Shown piece after piece: positions 22,289-29,386 of a stretch of 29,677 nt of DNA. The first letter of the stretch is position 1, and every line of letters begins with the position of its first letter. The translations under genes were made by a program, and so were the position numbers. The notes beneath the pieces are model-generated. The model did not search any database. It was not told the origin of the DNA and was given only the letters and a program-made list of their open reading frames with translations. Origin of the DNA: WHSV01 sp050694055 (GTDB lineage: Bacteria; Actinomycetota; CADDZG01; WHSQ01); assembly GCA_050694055.1 (NCBI GenBank), contig JBOGWX010000141.1, positions 1 to 29,677 on the forward strand, given 5' to 3'.

Positions 22289-23986
22289 GTGCACAAGGCC
22301 ATCGCAGTCATAGTGGCATCGGCACTACTAGCTGTGGCTGCGTGCACGTCCGACGAGACGCCCGCAGACCGGAATCTCCCCCCCGGCGCTACCGACGGCT
22401 CGGATGATGAGGCCACGCGCCTCGAACGCCCGACGAAACCGGTAGGCGACTGGTTCGAATCGGCGTGCGCTCTGGACCACGACCTTCTGCGGCGCGTCCG
22501 AGCCGGCATCAACCTCGAGCGCTCTCCCGACATCTCGGTGGTGCCGCGTGAGCCCAACTTCTTCGGAGGTTTTACGGTCTTCACTCATTCCGGTCCCTGG
22601 GACTACGTCCAACGCGTTCCGCTGGCGCTGTACGGGCCGGGCTTCATCAAGTCTCAGGGGGAGCTGAAGCTCGACCGGCGCGTAACGCTGGCCGACGTCG
22701 CCCCCACGCTGGCCGAGCTGGTCGGGGTGGAGCTTCCGGGCGAGAGGCCGGGGCGCGCCATCACCGAGGCCCTGGTCGAAGAAAACCGCAGAGGGCGGCC
22801 CAGGGTCATCCTTCAACTGGTGTGGGACGGAGGCGGCACGAACGTGCTCGAGCAATGGCCCGACGCGTGGCCCACTCTCGAACGGATCATGGCCGAGGGC
22901 ACCTCGGTGCTCGACGTCGAGGTCGGCTCGTCGCCCTCGGTGACCCCCGCGGTGCACGCCAACATCGGCACCGGAGCGTTCCCCAAGCAGCACGAGATCG
23001 TCGACATCCCGGTGCGCGACGGCGACGAGGTCGTGGGCTCGTATCCCGACCGGACGCCCTCGATCCTGGCCGAGACGACGGTCGCGGACGTCTACGACCA
23101 GCAGGTCGACAACCAGGCCAAGATCGGCATGTTCGGCTTCAAGTCGTGGCACTGGGGCCTGGTCGGGCACGGCGCCTTCCTGGAAGGCGGCGACAAGGAC
23201 ATCGTCTTTCTGAACAATCGATTCGGCGAGTTCCAGACCAATCCCGAGTACTACGAAATGCCCGACTACGTCAACGACGTGCCCGGGCTGGACGACTACA
23301 TCCAGCAGATCGACACCGACGACGGTGAGGCCGACGGGTTGTGGATGGGCAACGACATCCTGGAAGACTCGAAGACTCTCAGGGACTCACCGGCATGGGC
23401 GCTCTTCCAGACGGACATCGCGACGACGATCATGGACCGCGAGGGTTTCGGGGACGATGAGATCACCGACCTCTTCTTCATGAACTACAAGCAGGTCGAC
23501 GACCTGGGCCACGCTTACAACATGATCGAGCCCGAGGTGGAGGCGATAGTCCGGTACACCGACGGCGAGCTCGCCAGGTTGATGTCATGGCTCGACGACC
23601 ACGTCGGCAGAAAGCAGTGGGTGGTCATGGTGACCGCCGACCACGGCCAGGCGCCCGACCCGAAGAGCACGGGGGCGTGGCCGATTCGCAAGACGCCGCT
23701 GCTCGAGGCGGTCGGGCGCGAGCTCGGCGTCGATCCCGGCGAGCTGTTCCAGGACGAGCGTCCGGGCGCCTACTGGATCGACCGCGACGTCCTGGCCTCG
23801 GCGGACGCCACCCTCGAAGACATCGCGGCGTTCTTGAACGACTACCGGCTGGAGGACAACTTGGCGGAGGGCGAGGACGTCCCCCCAGCCTATGAGAGCC
23901 GCTTGAGGGAACCGCTGTTCTCGGCCGCCTTTCCCACCTCCGAGATCGGAAGAGTGTGGAACTGCGCCCAGAAGAGACGAGGTTGA
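22289..23986 (+). CDS. Lipoprotein, circularly permuted AP-superfamily phosphoesterase, paralogue C
   Basis: 565 residues with a lipoprotein signal (lipobox VAAC, Cys19), so it should be lipid-anchored outside the membrane. Rotated AP order as in the paralogues at 15400 and 18314: H100 (FTHSGPWDY), PLALYGPGFIKSQG and DVAPTLAELV first, then D180 (WDGGG), Thr219 (SSPSVTPAVHANIGTG), D404 and H408 (DDLGH), D451 and H452 (TADHG). Apart from the lipobox Cys it has just two cysteines, C60 and C559, in positions equivalent to the terminal pair of the other two. The start is GTG at 22289 with GGAAGGA about 12 bases upstream. It is divergent from the WecG/TagA gene and 79 bases before the sulfatase-fold gene. 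Confidence 0.86.
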   Translation: MHKAIAVIVASALLAVAACTSDETPADRNLPPGATDGSDDEATRLERPTKPVGDWFESACALDHDLLRRVRAGINLERSPDISVVPREPNFFGGFTVFTHSGPWDYVQRVPLALYGPGFIKSQGELKLDRRVTLADVAPTLAELVGVELPGERPGRAITEALVEENRRGRPRVILQLVWDGGGTNVLEQWPDAWPTLERIMAEGTSVLDVEVGSSPSVTPAVHANIGTGAFPKQHEIVDIPVRDGDEVVGSYPDRTPSILAETTVADVYDQQVDNQAKIGMFGFKSWHWGLVGHGAFLEGGDKDIVFLNNRFGEFQTNPEYYEMPDYVNDVPGLDDYIQQIDTDDGEADGLWMGNDILEDSKTLRDSPAWALFQTDIATTIMDREGFGDDEITDLFFMNYKQVDDLGHAYNMIEPEVEAIVRYTDGELARLMSWLDDHVGRKQWVVMVTADHGQAPDPKSTGAWPIRKTPLLEAVGRELGVDPGELFQDERPGAYWIDRDVLASADATLEDIAAFLNDYRLEDNLAEGEDVPPAYESRLREPLFSAAFPTSEIGRVWNCAQKRRG

Positions 23987-24024
23987 GCCCGTCCCTGTGG
24001 GATGTTGGCGGTATCCCCACCAAT

Positions 24025-24030
24025 TACACT
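24025..24030 (+). promoter_or_regulatory. Possible -10 hexamer before sulfatase-fold gene
   Basis: TACACT, the same hexamer as at 7745, lies 35 bases before the TTG start. Here a leader with a ribosome binding site (GAACGAGG ending at 24060) would be made. No convincing -35 was found at 16-18 bases. Confidence 0.3.
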
Positions 24031-24065
24031 GCGAGCGTCCCGCCCACACCACGAACGAGGATTGA

Positions 24066-25307
24066 TTGAGCACGCCCAACGTCTTCTTTCTGGCGATCGA
24101 CTCCCTGAGAGCCGACGCGGTCTTCGGCGATCACATCGCGACTCCGAACTTCGACTCCGTGGCGGGCAGAGGCGCCGCTTTCACTCAGTGCGTCTCCACC
24201 ACGACCTCGACGACCCCGTCGTTCTCCTCCATACTCACCGGCTGCTATCCGCCCAAGCACGGCGTGCGAGGGCTACAGGGCTATCAGCTGTCGCCTGCGC
24301 TGACGACCTGGGCCGAGGCCTTCGGCGCGGCCGGTTACGCGACACACGCCGAGGTGACCGGCCCACTCCTCCCGGCAACGGGTGTGCTGCGCGGCTTCGA
24401 CGAAGCCAACCACCGACCCGGCTACAAGGTCGCGTTCATGGACTGGCGCGACGACATCGTGGCCAAGATGAGCTCCTATACCGAGCCGTACTTCATGTTG
24501 CTTCACATCTGGGAGGTCCACCGTCCCTACCGGATGCCGCCCGACTTCACCAAACGCTGGGACAAAGCCGGGTACGAGGGGGCCGTTGCGACCGTCGACG
24601 ACTGGCTGAAACCGGTGTTCGAAGCCGCCGGTGACAACACCATCGTCGTCATCACCGGTGACCACGGCGAGGACTATCCCGAGACGCCTCTCCAACAGAA
24701 ACTCATCAGGGTCGCGCGCAGGTCCCGGCGCAGCTTGAAGCTCGAGAAGTGGTGGCCGTACCTCGACCAGAGGTTCTCTTCCCTGGCCGTCGGACACGGT
24801 TTCGCCCTGCACGAGCACCTGGTACGCGTGCCGCTCATCATCGCCGGTCCCGGAGTGAACCGGGCGCGCGTCGACGAGCAGGTACGTCATGTGGATCTGT
24901 TCCCGACGATGGCGGACCTCTGCGGCGTGGAGTCGCCCAAGGGCTTGGACGGTCGCAGCCTGCGGCCGTTGATCGAGGGTGGCTCGCTGCCGGAGGAACC
25001 CGCCTACATGGAAGCCGTCGGGGTGAAGCTCGAGGGCAAGCGCATCGAGGGCGCTCGAACCGACGACTGGAAACTGCTGCGCGTGCGGGGGGGCCGGCCG
25101 TCGCTGTACCGGCTCAACGGCGCCGGTGGGGGGGGAGCCGGCGCCGACGAAAAGCACAACCACTACAGCCGCCATCCCGAGGTCGCGCGCAAGCTCGAGT
25201 CGTTCATCGACGAGGTGACCACTCACGAGGCGGTCGCCGGCTCGGGAATGACAGCCGACGAGGAAGCGACGGTCGAGCAGCACCTGCGCGACCTCGGTTA
25301 CCTCTAG
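24066..25307 (+). CDS. Sulfatase-fold AP-superfamily enzyme with Thr nucleophile position
   Basis: 413 residues, no signal peptide, so probably cytosolic. Sulfatase-family motifs: D12 (AIDSLRAD), the nucleophile region TTSTTPSFSSILTG, H152 (EVHRPY), D199 and H200 (TGDHGED), H244 (GHGFALHEH), VPLIIAGPGV and DLFPTMADLCGV. In true sulfatases the nucleophile motif is C/S-x-P-S-R, with Cys or Ser converted to formylglycine; here it is T49-T-P-S-F. Without the Cys/Ser and the Arg it should act as a phosphoester-cleaving or transferring enzyme, as LtaS-type proteins do with Thr. It ends EEATVEQHLRDLGYL, like the phosphodiesterases at 7757 and 11998. The start is TTG, well spaced from GAGG. The sulfotransferase follows after 29 bases. 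Confidence 0.85.
   Translation: MSTPNVFFLAIDSLRADAVFGDHIATPNFDSVAGRGAAFTQCVSTTTSTTPSFSSILTGCYPPKHGVRGLQGYQLSPALTTWAEAFGAAGYATHAEVTGPLLPATGVLRGFDEANHRPGYKVAFMDWRDDIVAKMSSYTEPYFMLLHIWEVHRPYRMPPDFTKRWDKAGYEGAVATVDDWLKPVFEAAGDNTIVVITGDHGEDYPETPLQQKLIRVARRSRRSLKLEKWWPYLDQRFSSLAVGHGFALHEHLVRVPLIIAGPGVNRARVDEQVRHVDLFPTMADLCGVESPKGLDGRSLRPLIEGGSLPEEPAYMEAVGVKLEGKRIEGARTDDWKLLRVRGGRPSLYRLNGAGGGGAGADEKHNHYSRHPEVARKLESFIDEVTTHEAVAGSGMTADEEATVEQHLRDLGYL
25128..25135. repeat. G8 tract in sulfatase-fold gene
   Basis: Eight consecutive G encode part of a Gly-rich stretch (AGGGGAG) near residue 357; a G7 tract lies 34 bases upstream (25087-25093). The frame is intact and reaches the conserved C-terminal tail. 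Confidence 0.7.
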
Positions 25308-25336
25308 CCGGCCGCCCTAGGAGGATCGAAGCTCGG

Positions 25337-26230
25337 ATGTTCTTCATCATCGGATCGGCCCGGTCGGGGACCACGCTGCTGCGCATGATGCTCAACGCGC
25401 ATCCCGAGGTGGCCGTGCCGCCGGAGTCACGCTTCGTCACCGATCTCTACCGCACAGACGAGGTCGTCACCGAGGAGTTCCTGGAGCGGCTCGCGGCGCA
25501 CACACGCTGGCCCTCGTGGGAGACTCCGATAGCCGATGTGCGCGCCCGCATCGGCGGGCGCGCGAGGATCCCCCACACCGAAGCCGTCGAGGCCGCCTAC
25601 GAGACCTTCGCCCGGGCGCGCGGCAAGAGCCGCTTCGGCGACAAGACCCCCCGCTACATCGAGGAGCTTCCGCTGCTGGCGCGCCTGTGGCCTCGGGCCA
25701 AGTTCGTGCACCTGGTGCGCGACGGGCGCGAGGTCGCGCTGAGCTTCGGCGACGTCCCCTTCGGACCGAAGACCGTGGCCCGAGCGGCCAGGTTGTGGAG
25801 CGACCGCGTCGTGCAAGGGATCGAACGGGGACGCCCGCTTGGGCCCGACCGCTACCTCGAGATGCACTACGAGGACCTCCTCGACAACCCTCGACAGGAG
25901 ATGGAGGCTTTGTGTCGCTTCCTGGAGTTGGACTTCGACCCTGCGATGCTCGACTACGCGCACAGCTCGCGGGTCGAGGCCCTGGACCGGGCCAAGCTCT
26001 ACAACCCCTACGTGACCAGGGCGATCACGCGCACGCGCTCGTGGCGTGAGGAGATGCCCGCGGCCCAGATCGAGGTCTTCGAGGCGGTCGCCGGGGACAC
26101 CCTGGCAACCATGGGCTACGAACGCATCTTTCCCGCGCCCAGCCTCGGGGCGAAGCTTGCGGGGCTGCTGGGGCGGGCCCATCTACCGGTGGGGAGGCTC
26201 AGAGCCACCAAGGCCGCCGTGCCCTCGTGA
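25337..26230 (+). CDS. PAPS-dependent sulfotransferase family protein
   Basis: Transfers sulfate from PAPS to a hydroxyl or amine of an unknown acceptor. The 297 residues begin directly with the 5'-phosphosulfate loop FFIIGSARSGTTLLRMML. The 3'-phosphate motif is FVHLVRDGREVALSF, followed by a Trp-rich helix region and the late YLEMHYEDLLDNP common in bacterial members. No signal peptide, so it acts in the cytosol. AGGAGG lies about 12 bases before the ATG, a long spacing. Downstream of the sulfatase-fold gene and probably co-transcribed, it suggests that the locus product, or a lipid intermediate, is sulfated. It is convergent with the hydrolase at 26236. Confidence 0.88.
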   Translation: MFFIIGSARSGTTLLRMMLNAHPEVAVPPESRFVTDLYRTDEVVTEEFLERLAAHTRWPSWETPIADVRARIGGRARIPHTEAVEAAYETFARARGKSRFGDKTPRYIEELPLLARLWPRAKFVHLVRDGREVALSFGDVPFGPKTVARAARLWSDRVVQGIERGRPLGPDRYLEMHYEDLLDNPRQEMEALCRFLELDFDPAMLDYAHSSRVEALDRAKLYNPYVTRAITRTRSWREEMPAAQIEVFEAVAGDTLATMGYERIFPAPSLGAKLAGLLGRAHLPVGRLRATKAAVPS

Positions 26231-26235
26231 CGCTC

Positions 26236-26937
26236 CTAAGAGAGCTGGTAGTGCAGCTCTTCGAGGGTGCGCTCCATAGCCAGTGACGCCGCGGCCTCCG
26301 AGTAAGCGTCCGGGAGATCCGCGTTGGCGAAGCCGTGGGGGGCGTCGTAGTCGAACGCCTCGGCGTCGTCGAGCCGGGCGATGGACGCGCGCGCGGACCG
26401 CGCGGCCTCGGTCGCGTCGTCCGTGGCGAAGTGGCCGAGGAGCGGTCGGGACCCCCAGTCGCTTTCGCCGAGATCGCCGCCGCCGTAGTAGACAACCGTC
26501 GCGTCCACCTCGATCTGAAGAGCCAGCGCAGTCGCCCACGAGGCCCCCACCGAGAAGCCCACGAGCCCGAGCCTCGGATGCCAGTTGTCCGACAGGTGCT
26601 CGGCGGCCGCGCGCAGGCGCGGCATGACCTCGTCCGGGTCGCGCGCGGCCGCCAGCGCCCGTGCCTCGTCGGGATTTCGGGCGACGCGCCCGTCGTAGAG
26701 ATCGACCGCCAGCGCGGTGAACCCCTCGGCCACGAAGCGATCGGTCAACCGCTTGACCGAAGGAATCAGCCCGTAGCCGTCGTGCAGCACCAGCACGCCG
26801 GGACCCACCCGTTCGGAGTAGGCCATGTAGCCCGAGCCCTTGTCGCTCAGCCCGCCGAAGCTGATGCGCTCGCCCGCCGACCAGGAAGGTGTTTCCGGAG
26901 GCGGGTCCGTAGGATGTTGAAGAGACCTCACGGGCAT
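26236..26937 (-). CDS. Dienelactone hydrolase-like alpha/beta hydrolase
   Basis: A 233-residue cytosolic hydrolase of the dienelactone hydrolase family by layout: VLVLHDGYGLIPSVKRLTDRFVAEGF (a continuous conserved region at 48-73), LAVDLYDGR, then the nucleophile elbow GFSVGASW with S129, an Asp at 173-174 (ATDD) and H201 (APHGF). Classical dienelactone hydrolases have Cys in the elbow; Ser here suggests a general esterase. The frame is open up to 27174, but that extension does not look like this family. I use ATG 26937; a GTG at 26931 has better spacing from AGGGG. A TAGATT hexamer at 26964-26969 (minus strand) could be its -10. It seems unrelated to the glycan genes. Confidence 0.8.
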   Translation of the reverse strand: MPVRSLQHPTDPPPETPSWSAGERISFGGLSDKGSGYMAYSERVGPGVLVLHDGYGLIPSVKRLTDRFVAEGFTALAVDLYDGRVARNPDEARALAAARDPDEVMPRLRAAAEHLSDNWHPRLGLVGFSVGASWATALALQIEVDATVVYYGGGDLGESDWGSRPLLGHFATDDATEAARSARASIARLDDAEAFDYDAPHGFANADLPDAYSEAAASLAMERTLEELHYQLS

Positions 26938-27183
26938 CCCCTGCTCATGGGCAACCGTGTCTAAATCTAAAGCGCTTACTTCCTCGGCGCAGTTTGGATC
27001 GGGGAAGGGGTGGTCGCGTTCATTGAACTCAAGAGTGGCTGATCGAACGACACGGTCACCGCACGCCGCGCGAGGCCTATGCGGCGGCGAAGGAGACGAA
27101 GGCAGCGTGAGAGATAAGGTTAGGGAAACTGTCCAAGGAACCGGTTCACTGGCAGATCGTCGGACGAACCGCAAGGCAAGACT
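26938..27183. other. Gene-free gap before the Rhs module
   Basis: About 246 bases between the hydrolase start and the end of the small membrane protein gene. Apart from the possible hydrolase promoter I see no gene, RNA or repeat. Composition begins to fall toward the less GC-rich Rhs-tip region. Confidence 0.4.
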
Positions 27184-27378
27184 CTATTCTTGCCGGCCCC
27201 TTGCCGCTCGTTCGCGCCGCCGTCTTAGAATGGCAACAGTCACTAGATGCGCTGTAATCCCGGCGCCCATTGCTACAAGCAGGTTTGTAATCGGATTCGC
27301 CGGAATCGAAAAGGGCAGAACTAGGATCACCACACCTGCGACCACTAACCCGATGCGAGACTCGCGCTGGCGAATCAA
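27184..27378 (-). CDS. Small two-helix membrane protein, candidate Rhs immunity protein
   Basis: 64 residues: a basic N-terminus, a first helix (IGLVVAGVVILVLPFSI), a short turn with NPITN, a second helix (LLVAMGAGITAHLVTVAIL) and a strongly basic tail. I do not recognise a named family. It starts at TTG 27378, 42 bases after the Rhs stop, in the position where an immunity gene follows an Rhs toxin tip. It has a distant likeness to the small protein at 29001 (R-x-GLV, GV-x-I-x-V, then a second helix and a charged end). The start codon is uncertain, and no clear ATG or GTG is available in frame. The immunity role is inferred from position. Confidence 0.5.
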   Translation of the reverse strand: MIRQRESRIGLVVAGVVILVLPFSIPANPITNLLVAMGAGITAHLVTVAILRRRRERAARGRQE

Positions 27379-27420
27379 ACGTCTCTCATCCTTTGTTATG
27401 ACTGCACCGACTTCCCCGCG

Positions 27421-28944
27421 TCATATTCGTTCCCGAGCCTCGTGCGCCACCCAGAAGCCCACGGCCCGACCCGCTAGATAGCAGCCATAGGTTGCCACAG
27501 TCAGCGCTGTCCCCGCCGTGAAGAATGCAGCTACACCCCAGCAAGCCACGGCAACAGATCCACCTACCAGTGTGCCCATAAGTTGAGACGCGACAAACTC
27601 GCCGACAGATTCCCAAGAAAGGTCGAAGAAACGACCCGTTGGATCTGAGTTGTTTGTTGGATCCTGACCAGCGTAGACGTAGGGATTGAGCGTCAGCGAG
27701 TTCGCGATGCTGCCCTTGACCGGATCCTCTTGGGTCCAGCGTCCCAGCTCGGCGCTGTAGTAGCGGGTGCCGAACTTGGTCAGCTCGGTGGCCTCGTCGT
27801 AGTAGCCGCCGGCGAAGCGCCACGGTGTGTCCGAGACTCCGCTCTGGGAGGTGAGCTCGCCGTAGGGGTCGTAGTCGTAGCGGGCCACGACGGCTCCGGT
27901 GTCGTCGGTCAGCGCCACGACCGAGCCGAGCGCGTCGAACAACAAGTACTCGCTGCCCCCAGAGGAGCGCTGGGAGATGAGCTCGCCCGTGTGGTCGCGC
28001 ACATACTGGGTCTCGGCGCCCGCCTGGGACTCGAGCCCGAGCCCGAGCAGGTTGTAGGCGAAGGTCTTGTCACCGGCGCTGACCCGCTCGTCCTGGGCGA
28101 TGTCGGCGTAGCTCATGGCGCTGGCGCTGCCCCCGGGCGGGGTCATCGAAGTGGTCTGGTTGGCGTCGTTGTAGCTGAGCGCGAGGCCCTCGGAGCTGCC
28201 CGTGAGGTTGCCGTTGCCGTCGTGGCTGTAGCTGGTGGCGCCGCCCGGCGGGCTCGCGCAGGCCGCGCTCGAGGCGCCCGAGAGCGACCAGCACAGCTGG
28301 TTGGAGGCGTTGTAGACGTAGCTGGTGAGCTGTGAGTTGACCGTCTTCTCGGTGCGGTTGGAGTTGCGGTCGTAGCCGTAGGCGTTGTGGTCGATGAGCG
28401 CCCCGCCGGAGTCGCGCAGCTCGGCTTCGGTGAGGCGATTGAGCTGGTCGTAGTCGTAGCTCGTGACGTCGCCGTTGCCGCGCGTGACCTGGTGGCGCAA
28501 CGAGCTGTCGGCTCCGCTGTCGGGGTCGGTGTAGTCGTAGCTGAAGCTGGTGAGCGTCGCCTCATTGGGCCCCTCGAGGTCCCTGATGCCCTTGATCGAC
28601 TTGACCCGCCCCGAGTTGAGGTACTCGGTGACCTCGGTGACGCCGTTGGGGTAGCTGGTCTCGGTGCGCCGGTAGTTCTTATCGTGGACGAAGCTGGTGA
28701 CCTCATTGTCGGCGTCGGTCAGGGTCTCGATCAGGTTGAGATGGTCGTAGCCGTAGCTGAGCGCGCCGGCGCCGTCGTCGAGCTGCGTGAGGTTGGAGGC
28801 GGCGTCGTAGTCGAAGCTCATGACGGTGGTATCGGGCAGCGTCTTAGTGGTCATGCGGTCGAGCGCATCGTAGCTGAAGCTGGTGGTCCCGGTGGCGTCG
28901 CTGCGGGTTCTGAGCTCGCCGTCGGGGGCGTAGGAGTAGCTCAC
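27421..28944 (-). CDS. Orphan Rhs/YD-repeat protein fragment with variable C-terminal tip
   Basis: 507 residues from a GTG at 28944; YD-repeat-like sequence continues in frame to about 28996 (HDELDRITSV), where it meets the stop codon of the gene at 29001, so the N-terminal part of a normal Rhs protein (usually well over 1,000 residues) is missing. Repeats such as SYDALDRMT, SYDYDQLNRLTEA and YGYDRNSNRTE fill most of it. The Rhs-associated core follows: DYDPYGELTSQ, FGTRYYSAELGRWTQEDP, NPYVYAGQDPTNNSDPTG. After DPTG comes a tip of about 70 residues, hydrophobic and Gly/Ala-rich (VAVACWGVAAFFTAG, YLAGRAVGFWVAHEA), which may insert into membranes. No signal peptide and no convincing start exist, so it is probably a displaced tip module or pseudogene rather than an expressed toxin. 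Confidence 0.8.
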   Translation of the reverse strand: MSYSYAPDGELRTRSDATGTTSFSYDALDRMTTKTLPDTTVMSFDYDAASNLTQLDDGAGALSYGYDHLNLIETLTDADNEVTSFVHDKNYRRTETSYPNGVTEVTEYLNSGRVKSIKGIRDLEGPNEATLTSFSYDYTDPDSGADSSLRHQVTRGNGDVTSYDYDQLNRLTEAELRDSGGALIDHNAYGYDRNSNRTEKTVNSQLTSYVYNASNQLCWSLSGASSAACASPPGGATSYSHDGNGNLTGSSEGLALSYNDANQTTSMTPPGGSASAMSYADIAQDERVSAGDKTFAYNLLGLGLESQAGAETQYVRDHTGELISQRSSGGSEYLLFDALGSVVALTDDTGAVVARYDYDPYGELTSQSGVSDTPWRFAGGYYDEATELTKFGTRYYSAELGRWTQEDPVKGSIANSLTLNPYVYAGQDPTNNSDPTGRFFDLSWESVGEFVASQLMGTLVGGSVAVACWGVAAFFTAGTALTVATYGCYLAGRAVGFWVAHEARERI

Positions 28945-29000
28945 CTCGCTTCCGTCCTCGAAGCCGACCGAGGTGATGCGGTCGAGCTCGTCGTGGCTAG

Positions 29001-29270
29001 CTACTGGGGTTCGTCCTGCCGTGTTCGTAGCGCTATAAGAACACCCGTGCCTGTGCCTATGAAAAGCGCCAGAATGCCCAAGCGAGTCGAGGGACCAATT
29101 GCGCCTGAGAGAAAGTAGCCAACTATAATGAATACTCCCGTGAAAACCAGACCTCGCCGGTTACCTCCATCACTTGGAAATGCAATCTCGAGCTGCTCGG
29201 GAAGATCGACCGTCACTTCAAGAACTCGAATGCGGTACAGGTGCAGGCGCACCGTCATAGCATCGGGCAC
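29001..29270 (-). CDS. Small two-helix membrane protein, upstream of the Rhs fragment
   Basis: 89 residues from a GTG at 29270 with GGAGAGG just upstream; ATG 29258 is an alternative. The frame is open to 29327, but the extra residues would be encoded by the IS end, so they are not native. A hydrophilic N-terminal third (RLHLYRIRVLEVTVDLPEQ) precedes two helices, GLVFTGVFIIVGYFLSGAI and LGILALFIGTGTGVLIAL, and an acidic end. Family not recognised. It stops exactly where Rhs similarity begins. It may be the immunity gene of a preceding Rhs tip, now cut off by the IS insertion; this is inference. Confidence 0.5.
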   Translation of the reverse strand: MPDAMTVRLHLYRIRVLEVTVDLPEQLEIAFPSDGGNRRGLVFTGVFIIVGYFLSGAIGPSTRLGILALFIGTGTGVLIALRTRQDEPQ

Positions 29271-29319
29271 GGAGCCTCTCCTTTGCTCGGCTGTTTCGTC
29301 GCAACCGAGTGTGGTGTCG

Positions 29320-29361
29320 GCGATCATCGAAATTCGCGTTCTGCGATCATCGAAAATCGCG
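29320..29361. repeat. Two 19-bp direct repeats at the IS21-like end
   Basis: GCGATCATCGAAATTCGCG (29320-29338) and GCGATCATCGAAAATCGCG (29343-29361) differ at one base and are offset by 23 bp, about two helical turns, as expected for transposase binding sites at IS21-family ends. Confidence 0.75.
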
Positions 29362-29386
29362 GTGAGTCCGGCGCTCCGGTAGAACC

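Noticed and set aside
24066..25307. Annotation as an active sulfatase
   Set aside because: The formylglycine motif C/S-x-P-S-R is absent (T-T-P-S-F), so only the fold is supported.
26938..27174. N-terminal extension of the dienelactone-hydrolase-like gene up to 27174
   Set aside because: The extra 79 residues show no domain or signal peptide typical of the family, and composition changes; the family fold starts just after 26937.
27900..28900. Repetitive DNA resembling a CRISPR or tandem array
   Set aside because: The periodicity comes from YD repeats of the Rhs protein; repeat units vary and there are no uniform repeats with unique spacers.
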